DNA from: Campylobacterales bacterium
Lineage (GTDB): Bacteria; Campylobacterota; Campylobacteria; Campylobacterales; Sulfurimonadaceae
Direction of reading: 5' to 3'
Assembly (NCBI GenBank): GCA_016937915.1
Contig: JAFGVR010000075.1
Coordinates: 1 to 9,027, forward strand
DNA length: 9,027 nucleotides
Positions 1-6,138 of this stretch are shown here, piece by piece. The position numbers and the translations under genes were made by a program. How positions within the stretch are numbered: position 1 is the first letter of the stretch; each line of letters opens with the position of its first letter. The notes beneath the pieces were generated by a model. It was not told the origin of the DNA and made no database searches. It was given only the letters and a program-made list of their open reading frames with translations.

Positions 1-103
1 ATTTACCCCACCAATAAGATACAAAAGTGATGATAAATATCAAAAAGAAAAATATGATGATAGAAAAAAGTGGATCTCTATACTCTAAAAAAAATGTACC
101 CAT
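1..103 (-). CDS. Small membrane protein, N-terminal part only (cut by window edge)
   Basis: The minus strand from an ATG at 103-101 stays open to the left edge and gives at least 34 residues. They begin MGTFFLEYRDPLF and continue into a strongly hydrophobic run (about residues 12-30, rich in Ile and Phe) ending YWWGK, which is a typical single N-terminal membrane anchor with an aromatic belt. The ATG lies two bases after the TAA of the upstream gene, so the two are probably cotranscribed and translationally coupled; I see no Shine-Dalgarno site. The function is not recognised because the body of the protein is outside the window. A competing plus-strand frame through the same bases was rejected because the minus frame has a start codon, an operon position and a coherent membrane segment. 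Confidence 0.75.
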   Translation of the reverse strand, partial: MGTFFLEYRDPLFSIIIFFFLIFIITFVSYWWGK

Positions 104-105
104 AT

Positions 106-573
106 TTAGTCGTAAACCACTATTGCGTAATCATTTTTAAGGTTGTAAAAAGTTGAGTCTGAAGTTATCTCCAAATCTTTTAAACGACCTAATTGAACAA
201 TTGAATTTTTTGAGACTTTTATCCCATTTTCTCTAAAAAATTTTCGTATATTTACAAATTTTACATCTTCAACATACTTATATTCAAACTCGCTATAAAG
301 CTTCATCTTATCATAAGAAAATATCCTCTCATTTACATGAAGTCTATCCGATGCGTATCTTATAGGTAGGTAGCCTGAGAGGTCTGTGAGTATCTCCTCT
401 ACATGACTATATTTGTCTGGAAGGGTATTTTTTTGTACAAAAACATATTTATTGTTTAACTTGATGCTTGGAGTGTCTCTCCAATATTTATAAGCTGGAT
501 TTGATACACCAAGCTTTGAAGAGACCTCTCTCCAAAGCCAAAAAGAGTTTAGTGTATTTGGTAGATATGACAA
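106..573 (-). CDS. Hypothetical 155-residue protein with helix-turn-helix-like repeats
   Basis: I do not recognise this protein. It is soluble, with no signal peptide or membrane segment, and is rich in charged and aromatic residues. Three stretches look alike by eye: about residues 14-31 (WREVSSKLGVSNPAYKYW), 63-84 (LTDLSGYLPIRYASDRLHV...) and 108-128 (NIRKFFRENGIKVSKNSIVQL). Each has two short helices around a turn, as in MerR- or excisionase-like DNA-reading folds, and the first two are followed by short strand-like stretches. This is pattern recognition, not a family match. The start is TTG at 573-571, supported by a very strong AGGGAGG site a few bases upstream. The gene follows yeiH after 31 bases and is followed two bases later by a membrane-protein gene, so it sits inside an operon. 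It might be a small DNA-binding or adaptor protein, but that is inference. Confidence 0.8.
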   Translation of the reverse strand: MSYLPNTLNSFWLWREVSSKLGVSNPAYKYWRDTPSIKLNNKYVFVQKNTLPDKYSHVEEILTDLSGYLPIRYASDRLHVNERIFSYDKMKLYSEFEYKYVEDVKFVNIRKFFRENGIKVSKNSIVQLGRLKDLEITSDSTFYNLKNDYAIVVYD

Positions 574-577
574 AACC

Positions 578-584
578 CCTCCCT
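578..584 (-). promoter_or_regulatory. Strong Shine-Dalgarno site for the TTG start at 573
   Basis: On the minus strand the bases read AGGGAGG, followed by GGTT and then TTG. The match to the anti-SD sequence is close and the spacing is 4-5 bases. No ATG or GTG is suitably placed nearby, so this site decides the TTG start of the 155-residue protein. Confidence 0.7.
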
Positions 585-604
585 AAAAAAACTTTTGTAA
601 TCCA

Positions 605-1612
605 TTATAACACATAAATAAGTAGTCCACTAAGTGCTAACTGCATAGCAAAAAGGATACTTGAAACTTTAAATGCTGTAGATGCACTCTCTTTTATAGT
701 ATCAAAATGGATCATAAGCCCAATGGCAGCCATAGCTACGATAGATACATAATGGCTAACCTCTGAGATGATAAACTCTACACTTTTTGGGAGAACCTCA
801 AAAGATGCCAACGCTACAAAAAAGATAAACCAGATGATAAAACTTGGAAATCCAACTTTAACCTCTTCATTTACCTCTTCGTTTTTCTTAGCTTCCCTTT
901 TTGCTATGTAGATAAGGATAAAAACAAGTGGAGCAAGTAGTAAAACCCTACCCATCTTTACAACTGTAGCACTAGCTCCAGCTTCAGGTGAGATGCTAAA
1001 ACCACCAGCTACTGCTTGACCTACTGCTTGAAGGGTATTTCCCACAAACACACCAGCTTCTGAATCACTAAATCCAAATACATAAGATGCTAAAAAAGGA
1101 GCTAAAAATATCCCTATGGTACCCATAAGATTTACAAGTGCTATACTTATAGCTATATCGTTGCTATTTACTTTTGCAACACCTGAAGTTGCAGCTATTG
1201 CTGAACTTCCACAAACACCATTACCTATACCTATCATAAGTGCTAGTTTAGAGTTGAGTTTAAAAAGTTTACCTAAAAAAACACCCATAAGTATGGTAAA
1301 AGTCATACCAGCTACTATGATAAAGAGTGTTTTAAACCCTAAAGCTGCAAGAACTGTAAAGTTAAGATTTATCCCAAGAAGTGCTATAGCAAACATAAGC
1401 AGATCTTTCTCTGCAAACTTGATTCCACTTAGATACTCTGAGCCTTTTGAGTTTAAAAAAGTGAACTTATTACCTATGATCATCCCAAGTATTATCGCTA
1501 TAGTAGCTGTACTAAAAGAGATAAGCTTTGCAATGATGATAGCTAATAGAGCTACTAAAGTGCTAACCAAAAGACCTTTTAAATGTGGTTTGTATTTTGA
1601 TAATGTAAACAT
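605..1612 (-). CDS. yeiH: YeiH/UPF0324-family membrane exporter (putative sulfate exporter family)
   Basis: This is a polytopic inner-membrane protein of 335 residues, the normal length for the family, with about ten hydrophobic segments. Family hallmarks are visible: LGMIIGN near residues 42-48, GNGVCGSSAIAA at about 130-141, the NLMGTIGIFLAP segment at 161-172, and GNTLQAVGQAVAGGF at 191-205 followed by a Lys/Met/Arg-containing helix (VKMGRVLL). The family is annotated as putative sulfate exporters because of links to sulfonate and sulfite metabolism; its substrate is not firmly established. The ATG at 1612 has an AGGA site nine bases upstream. It lies 63 bases after the sensor kinase, and that gap holds a possible promoter and an inverted repeat, so it may be expressed both from the operon and on its own. 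An exporter next to a sensor kinase suggests inducible efflux, which is inference. Confidence 0.92.
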   Translation of the reverse strand: MFTLSKYKPHLKGLLVSTLVALLAIIIAKLISFSTATIAIILGMIIGNKFTFLNSKGSEYLSGIKFAEKDLLMFAIALLGINLNFTVLAALGFKTLFIIVAGMTFTILMGVFLGKLFKLNSKLALMIGIGNGVCGSSAIAATSGVAKVNSNDIAISIALVNLMGTIGIFLAPFLASYVFGFSDSEAGVFVGNTLQAVGQAVAGGFSISPEAGASATVVKMGRVLLLAPLVFILIYIAKREAKKNEEVNEEVKVGFPSFIIWFIFFVALASFEVLPKSVEFIISEVSHYVSIVAMAAIGLMIHFDTIKESASTAFKVSSILFAMQLALSGLLIYVL

Positions 1613-1628
1613 ACGCTTTATTCCTAAA

Positions 1629-1657
1629 ATTTTGATATCGAAATTCTACATCAAAAT
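1629..1657. repeat. Inverted repeat ATTTTGAT-N13-ATCAAAAT upstream of yeiH
   Basis: A perfect 8-base inverted repeat (1629-1636 and 1650-1657) with a 13-base centre lies in the 63-base gap between the kinase stop and the yeiH start. The arms are about two helical turns apart, centre to centre, and straddle a candidate minus-strand -10 box, which is the usual geometry of a repressor or activator operator. The right arm on the minus strand runs into TTTT, so a weak AT-only hairpin terminator for the kinase gene is the alternative. With only A/T-rich arms, chance is also possible. Confidence 0.45.
1643..1648 (-). promoter_or_regulatory. yeiH: Candidate -10 box (TAGAAT) for yeiH
   Basis: The minus strand reads GATGTAGAATTT here. 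TAGAAT is one base from the TATAAT consensus and would place the transcript start about 24 bases before the yeiH ATG, leaving room for the AGGA ribosome site. No recognisable -35 box is present, which is common for sigma70 promoters in Campylobacterota. It lies inside the inverted repeat. Confidence 0.4.
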
Positions 1658-1675
1658 ATCTTATACACCCATTAT

Positions 1676-3679
1676 CTATACAATTGGTATCTCAACTTCA
1701 AACAATGCACCTTTTAGATCTTTACCATCATAGTTATACTCTACATTTTTAACATAAATAGCACCCTTTAGATGCTTTGTGATTATCTGATGTGTCATAT
1801 ATAAACCTATACCAGTTCCAACAGATTTATGTTTAGTTGTAAAGTATGGTTCAAATATACTGTCTATAACATCTTCTCTTATACCACCACCACTATCTTT
1901 AAAAGATACAACTATGCTATTTTCTTTTTTATCAACATCTATGAAAAAATATCTTTGATCAGTATCTTCAACACCCTCTTTCATCGCATCTTTTGAGTTA
2001 TTGCAAATATTTACAAAAGCTTGTATAACAAGACTTTCATTTGTATCTATAGTAAAATCTACATCTTTTTGTATGTGGTACTCTATAAAATTACTCCTAA
2101 AAGATGCTACCATGAGATTTTCTAACTTTTCTAAAATAGTTTTTAAACTATGTTTTTGGACAATATCTGAACTAGAGATAAAAAACTCTCTAAAATCCTC
2201 TATAGTTTTTGATAGATATTTAGCTTGATATAAAACATCATCTGCACACTCATTTATAGTCTCTTTTGTTATCTCTTCACCCAAATCTATATCTGCTTTT
2301 AATAGCATCACATTTGTAGTTATAACAGATAAAGGTTGCCTCCACTGATGAGCGATGTTACCTAGTATCTCTCCAACTGCAGCTATTTTTGATTGAGTTA
2401 AAATCATCTTTTGCTGTTTTAGCTCACTATCTTTTAATCTATCTAACTCAGTTATATCTCTACCAACAATCAATATACCAAGTTTTGAACTTTTATATTC
2501 AAAAGGGGTCATACTTATGCTATAAAGAAATTTTTTATCAAAACTATCACATATCCAGATAGTCGTTGTTATTTTTTCACCTGTATTTAACACCTTGATA
2601 CTAAGTGCTTCTAAAGTTTTAGCACTATCTTTACAAAAAAGTTCATACCCATTTTTTGATGCAACCTCATCTTTAGTGTATCCTACAAACTCTCCAAAAG
2701 CTCTATTACACCCTAAATATAAAAGATTTTCATCTTTATAAAATACAATATCATCTATACCATCTATGATAGATTGTAAAAAAAATTTAGATTTTTCTAA
2801 ATCTTTTGTTTGCTCTTTCACCTTTAATTCAAGCTCTTTTTTTGTCAAAAGCCATTTTTTATGCCTTACATAGTAAAAAAATGACATTACAAAAATAACA
2901 AAGAGAAAAACCAACCACATAAACTGTTTATAATCTATCTCTATATCTTTATGTGTTCCAAACCACTTATTTTGAATAACTTGAAGCTCACCATTCCCTT
3001 TTATACGAAGTATCTCTTTATCAAATATTTCTAAAAGATACTCTCTTGTTTTTATAACACCTATAGCTCTTTTTACAACCTTTATAGGTTCACCAAAACA
3101 CTCTACATTTTTTATATTTAACTCTTTTATGGAGTAGTTTACAAGATTTTTTGGATAACAAAGAACATCTATCTCATTTTCCATCAAAGATGCCAAAGCG
3201 TGATGATAACTTTGATACAAAACTTTTGTATCTGCTATATTTTCATCTATAAGATCTACACAAACATTTTTTAAAACTACACCAACTCTTTTCTCTTTTA
3301 TATCTTTTATACAGTTTAAACCATTTAAATTACTATGTTTAAATAGTCCTATCTCAAAAAAGTCTGTTGATTGTGTAAAGATGATATATTTAGATCTTTT
3401 TTCTGATATCCCCATATTTGGAACTATATCTACCTTGCCCTCTTCTAACAATCTATTTGCATCTTTCCAAGAATCAACTACAACATACTCATACTTTAGA
3501 CCTATATTTGAAGCTATTTGTTCAAATAAATCAATAGCATATCCCTCTATATTACCATTATCATCAACATAATAGTAAGGCTTCCAATCCTTTACAACTA
3601 CCACCTTGTATATAGGAGACGATGAAGCATAACTACTACTAGATAACAGTAAAAGTATAAATAGGATAAATATTTTCAA
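1676..3679 (-). CDS. Membrane sensor histidine kinase with periplasmic SBP_bac_3 domain and PAS domain
   Basis: The 667-residue protein has a signal peptide (about 1-19, ending SSSYA), a periplasmic solute-binding domain of the SBP_bac_3 type (about 24-243), one membrane helix (about 252-271), a linker coiled coil (272-298), a PAS domain (about 300-410), a dimerisation helix with the phosphoacceptor His444 in AHQWRQPL, and a complete ATPase domain: N box NICNNSKDA (557-565), DSGGGI (595-600), FEPYFTTK (609-616) and GTGIGLYM (621-628). It should autophosphorylate in response to ligand binding outside the membrane, modulated by a cytoplasmic PAS signal. There is no receiver domain and no response regulator in the window. 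The binding domain keeps Arg95 (SEKRSKYIIFT), which in amino-acid binders holds the carboxylate, but the usual amine-binding Asp seems replaced by Pro176. The start is TTG, directly after the TAG of the upstream lipoprotein gene and in the same frame; a weak AAGAGA site precedes it. Confidence 0.93.
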   Translation of the reverse strand: MKIFILFILLLLSSSSYASSSPIYKVVVVKDWKPYYYVDDNGNIEGYAIDLFEQIASNIGLKYEYVVVDSWKDANRLLEEGKVDIVPNMGISEKRSKYIIFTQSTDFFEIGLFKHSNLNGLNCIKDIKEKRVGVVLKNVCVDLIDENIADTKVLYQSYHHALASLMENEIDVLCYPKNLVNYSIKELNIKNVECFGEPIKVVKRAIGVIKTREYLLEIFDKEILRIKGNGELQVIQNKWFGTHKDIEIDYKQFMWLVFLFVIFVMSFFYYVRHKKWLLTKKELELKVKEQTKDLEKSKFFLQSIIDGIDDIVFYKDENLLYLGCNRAFGEFVGYTKDEVASKNGYELFCKDSAKTLEALSIKVLNTGEKITTTIWICDSFDKKFLYSISMTPFEYKSSKLGILIVGRDITELDRLKDSELKQQKMILTQSKIAAVGEILGNIAHQWRQPLSVITTNVMLLKADIDLGEEITKETINECADDVLYQAKYLSKTIEDFREFFISSSDIVQKHSLKTILEKLENLMVASFRSNFIEYHIQKDVDFTIDTNESLVIQAFVNICNNSKDAMKEGVEDTDQRYFFIDVDKKENSIVVSFKDSGGGIREDVIDSIFEPYFTTKHKSVGTGIGLYMTHQIITKHLKGAIYVKNVEYNYDGKDLKGALFEVEIPIV

Positions 3680-4585
3680 CTATATCTCTTTTAAACAGAT
3701 ATCATTTTTACAAATTTTGTTATCTTGTATAAGTTTTATAAAACTATCTTTTTTATCATCATCCATAAATAAAACTCCATCAAGAGATTTTTTAAACTCA
3801 TCATAGCTAATCTCTTCAAAGTAGTCTTTTACTGTATTATAGATCTCTTTTGGATCTTCATTCAATTTACGCGTGGCTTCAAAAATAATTTTTTGTATTT
3901 TTCTCATCTCATCATCTGTTAATTTACCATCAACAAAACTTAAAAAATCAAATACTAAAAAATTATCATTTTTTGTTGATTCTATCTCATAAAGCCCTTG
4001 CTCTTTTAGTTTTGTAGCATAAGGTTCATAAGTTATTATGATACTTGGAGTATCTGTTTTATTTATATCATGCTTTAATTTTGCGATATTGTATTGGTTC
4101 ATATTTAAAACATTAAAATATGCGTTCCAATTTTTAAGTGAAGATAATGCACTAAATAGTATAAAGTTTACACTCTCTTGTTCCATATAAACATTGATAT
4201 TTTTATATCTATCTTCTAAAAGTTTATCTTTTGTAATATTTGAAAGTATCACATCTCCACCATATGATCTATCAAATATAAAAATTGGAGATATTTGACG
4301 ATTTCTATCTCTATTTTCATTTATGATATCTACCTCAACTTGAGTTGAACAAAGCCCATCATAATTATTTTTTTCAAACATAAGTAAAGATGACTGAAGA
4401 GAGTTTGTGACTATAATCTCCACATTTAAACTATCTAAATCACCTTTTTCATAAGCATATAGTAGTGGTGAATACCCAATCCAATTAGAACATACTATCC
4501 TACACTTTTTTTTAATCTCAACTTTTGATTCACAACCACTGAAAAATAAAACAAAAAAAGATAAAACCAAAGCTAATCTAAACAC
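3680..4585 (-). CDS. Substrate-binding lipoprotein, SsuA/NMT1-like
   Basis: This is a periplasmic solute-binding protein of the type II fold, about 301 residues. After a lipoprotein signal (FRLALVLSFFVLFFSG, then Cys18), the mature chain starts with the family pattern NWIGYSPLLYAYEKG (about 34-48), then a DGLCSTQVE stretch (76-84) and DRSYGGDVI (105-113), matching SsuA/ThiY/NMT1-like proteins that bind sulfonates, pyrimidines or similar small molecules. I chose a GTG start at 4585 because AAGGA lies nine bases upstream and the signal peptide is then canonical; the longer TTG start at 4615 adds ten polar residues and has no ribosome site. Residue +2 after the lipid Cys is Glu, not Asp. No permease or ATPase gene is adjacent; the next gene is a sensor kinase in the same frame. 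It may therefore present a ligand to the kinase instead of serving transport, which is inference. Confidence 0.87.
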   Translation of the reverse strand: MFRLALVLSFFVLFFSGCESKVEIKKKCRIVCSNWIGYSPLLYAYEKGDLDSLNVEIIVTNSLQSSLLMFEKNNYDGLCSTQVEVDIINENRDRNRQISPIFIFDRSYGGDVILSNITKDKLLEDRYKNINVYMEQESVNFILFSALSSLKNWNAYFNVLNMNQYNIAKLKHDINKTDTPSIIITYEPYATKLKEQGLYEIESTKNDNFLVFDFLSFVDGKLTDDEMRKIQKIIFEATRKLNEDPKEIYNTVKDYFEEISYDEFKKSLDGVLFMDDDKKDSFIKLIQDNKICKNDICLKEI

Positions 4586-4594
4586 GCCATACAG

Positions 4595-4598
4595 TCCT
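4595..4598 (-). promoter_or_regulatory. Shine-Dalgarno site choosing the GTG start at 4585
   Basis: The minus strand reads AAAAAGGACTGTATGGC followed by GTG. AGGA is nine bases from the GTG. It lies inside the longer reading frame from TTG 4615, which has no such site, so the shorter lipoprotein is preferred. Confidence 0.6.
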
Positions 4599-4631
4599 TT
4601 TTGATTGGTTGACAATAATAAAACTTAAGCT

Positions 4632-5558
4632 TTAACCATCGTTTGTGATAGCTTCTATAAGCTCTTTTAAAACATCTTCACATTTATCGTTGTCGATTTG
4701 ACAAGTTCCAGCAGCGTTGTGTCCGCCACCGCCATTTTTTAGCATCAGCTCACCGATGTTTGTTTTTGAACTTCTGTTTATGATAGATTTACCAGTTGCA
4801 AAAACAGTGTTTTGTTTTTGGAATCCCCATAAAACATGGATAGAGATATTTGTTTGTGGATACATTGCATATATCATGAAACGGTTACCTGGATAGATTA
4901 TCTCCTCATCTCTTAGGTCTAAAACTATCAGATTGTTATGTACAGTTGAGCATCTTTTTATCTGATCTTTAAACTCATCAGAGTATTTGTTATATAGATC
5001 AACTCTCTCTTTTACATCTGGTAGCTGCATGATATCATTTATATCATGGTCTTTACAATAATCTATCAAATCCATCATCAAAGCATAGTTTGAGATTCTA
5101 AAATCTCTAAATCTTCCAAGACCTGTACGAGAATCCATCAAAAAGCTAAGTAGCTCCCAACCTTTTGGATTTAATATATCATCTTCACTAAATTGAGCAG
5201 AGTCAGCTTTATCAACCGCTACCATCATATCTTCACTTATCATAGATAAGTCATTAGTTTTTGAGTAGTAGTCATAAACAACACGAGCAGCTGATGGAGC
5301 ATCTGGTATGATTATGTGATTGTCTGCTTTTTCATTTCTTACACTTTCACTCTCATGGTGGTCAAACACTAAGTGAGCTATTTTTACATATGGAAGGTTT
5401 GTGATGATATCATTTTCTGTTATCGTGATAGTGCCATCTTGCATATCTTTAGGGTGAACAAATTTTATGTCATCTATCATATCAAGCTGTTTTAGTATCA
5501 CAGCACAAACAAGCCCATCCATATCACTTCTAGTAACTAAACGAAATTTTTTATTCAT
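4632..5558 (-). CDS. DHH-family phosphoesterase
   Basis: This is a soluble metal-dependent phosphoesterase of the DHH/DHHA1 superfamily, 308 residues. Metal-binding motifs are visible: TRSDMDGLVCA (Asp12 and Asp14) near the N-terminus, FDHHES (Asp66, His67, His68), a conserved Asp116 in VAVDKAD, and the C-terminal DHHA1 substrate loop GGGGHNAAG (276-284). The superfamily includes exopolyphosphatases, oligoribonucleases (NrnA) and cyclic dinucleotide phosphodiesterases; I cannot tell which substrate applies. The first motif has Ser-Asp-Met-Asp where many members have Asp-His-Asp-Ala-Asp. The start at 5558 has GGAG six bases upstream. A longer frame to ATG 5585 would run over the TATAAT box of the likely promoter, so it was rejected. 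It is the first gene of its operon; the lipoprotein gene follows after 46 bases. Confidence 0.92.
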   Translation of the reverse strand: MNKKFRLVTRSDMDGLVCAVILKQLDMIDDIKFVHPKDMQDGTITITENDIITNLPYVKIAHLVFDHHESESVRNEKADNHIIIPDAPSAARVVYDYYSKTNDLSMISEDMMVAVDKADSAQFSEDDILNPKGWELLSFLMDSRTGLGRFRDFRISNYALMMDLIDYCKDHDINDIMQLPDVKERVDLYNKYSDEFKDQIKRCSTVHNNLIVLDLRDEEIIYPGNRFMIYAMYPQTNISIHVLWGFQKQNTVFATGKSIINRSSKTNIGELMLKNGGGGHNAAGTCQIDNDKCEDVLKELIEAITNDG

Positions 5559-5564
5559 ATATAT

Positions 5565-5568
5565 CTCC
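5565..5568 (-). promoter_or_regulatory. Shine-Dalgarno site choosing the ATG at 5558
   Basis: GGAG lies six bases before ATG 5558 on the minus strand. The alternative ATG at 5585 has only A/T-rich sequence before it. This site, together with the promoter position, settles the start of the DHH phosphoesterase. Confidence 0.7.
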
Positions 5569-5583
5569 GATGATTTTTTATAC

Positions 5584-5589
5584 ATTATA
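5584..5589 (-). promoter_or_regulatory. Sigma70-type -10 box (TATAAT) for the phosphoesterase operon
   Basis: A perfect TATAAT lies on the minus strand, with T-rich runs upstream (TTTTTTA and similar) and no TTGACA-like -35 box, as is usual in Campylobacterota. It predicts a transcript start near 5577 and a leader of about 19 bases that contains the GGAG site. It lies in the 181-base gap between the yqaA-type gene and the chosen start of the phosphoesterase. Confidence 0.6.
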
Positions 5590-5739
5590 ATAAAAAATCT
5601 TTAAATAACTACGAATAAAACAAGCTCTTATATATTTAGAGATTTTTTTGCCACTCTTTTACACTAAATAGTTTAAAGATCTAAATATTAAAACCATCTT
5701 CACTAAGTGTCATTGTATAAAGTCTATCATTAAAACTAT

Positions 5740-6138
5740 TTATATATAACACAAAGCAATATAACGCAAAACTCTTAAACTACCAGCTATAACTAAAAAC
5801 CAGATAAATTTAAGTCTAACCAAACCAGCTACAAGTGTTAGTGGATCACCTATAATAGGCAACCATGACAATAACAATGCGTGATACCCATACCTGTAAC
5901 CATAAGTGATGCTTTTACTACCTATAGGTGAAGATTGTAATTTTAATTTAGTTTTATCATAAAGCCAATACCCAAGATAGTAATTCACTATAATAGCTAA
6001 AACATTTCCAAGAGATGCAAATAAAACCCCATGAACTATAGGAAGTCCATTTTTTATAGCTAAAATAAATGTAGCTTCAGATGATAATGGGAAAATAGTA
6101 GCTGCCAAAAAAGCAGATAAAAAAAGTGCTAATCCAAT
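5740..6138 (-). CDS. yqaA: YqaA-family small membrane protein (SNARE-associated/DedA-like), start uncertain
   Basis: The sequence matches the YqaA family by eye: LFLSAFLAATIFPLSSEA at the N-terminus, GNVLAIIVNYYLGYW in the middle, and RYGYHALLLSWLPIIGDPLTLVAGLVRL towards the end, then a last helix ending LRYIALCYI. It has about four hydrophobic segments and should sit in the inner membrane; the DedA-like superfamily is linked to lipid carrier or membrane homeostasis, but YqaA itself is uncharacterised. The only conventional start is TTG at 6108, which lacks a ribosome site and deletes most of the first membrane helix. The open frame continues upstream without ATG, GTG or another TTG, so I place the start provisionally at ATT 6138, overlapping the dehydrogenase stop by 10 bases; ATC 6141 is another candidate. 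With this start it has 132 residues, against about 142 in E. coli. The stop codon lies in a TA repeat. Confidence 0.75.
   Translation of the reverse strand: MGLALFLSAFLAATIFPLSSEATFILAIKNGLPIVHGVLFASLGNVLAIIVNYYLGYWLYDKTKLKLQSSPIGSKSITYGYRYGYHALLLSWLPIIGDPLTLVAGLVRLKFIWFLVIAGSLRVLRYIALCYI
5741..5748. repeat. (TA)4 dinucleotide tract at the yqaA stop codon
   Basis: Four TA units overlap the last codons and stop of the YqaA-type gene. Loss of one unit would remove the stop and extend the protein by 19 residues. The tract is short, so high-rate slippage is not expected, but strain variation or an assembly difference here would change the C-terminus. Confidence 0.6.

Noticed and set aside
2..88. 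Plus-strand open frame entering from the left edge and ending at TAA 86-88, with a charged C-terminal look
   Set aside because: It overlaps the minus-strand frame that has an ATG, an operon position and a coherent membrane helix. The charged residues are the complement of that hydrophobic run.
1116..1733. Plus-strand open frame of 205 residues opposite yeiH
   Set aside because: It is antisense to a strongly conserved membrane protein and crosses the gap upstream of it; it has no recognisable motif and its hydrophobicity mirrors yeiH.
2001..2228. Plus-strand open frame opposite the kinase ATPase region
   Set aside because: It is antisense to the conserved kinase domain, is short, and has no family resemblance.
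3381..3572. Plus-strand open frame opposite the kinase sensor domain
   Set aside because: It is a shadow of the SBP_bac_3 coding region with no motif.
5559..5585. N-terminal extension of the phosphoesterase from ATG 5585
   Set aside because: The ATG overlaps the TATAAT box and has no ribosome site, whereas ATG 5558 has GGAG at good spacing just before a typical DHH N-terminus.
5624..5650. CTCT...AGAG hairpin followed by T-run, terminator-like on the plus strand
   Set aside because: The stem has only four solid pairs and points along the plus strand, where no gene needs termination.
5645..5665. GTGGCA followed by an A-run, considered as a sigma54 promoter on the minus strand
   Set aside because: The downstream TTGC element at the required spacing is absent.
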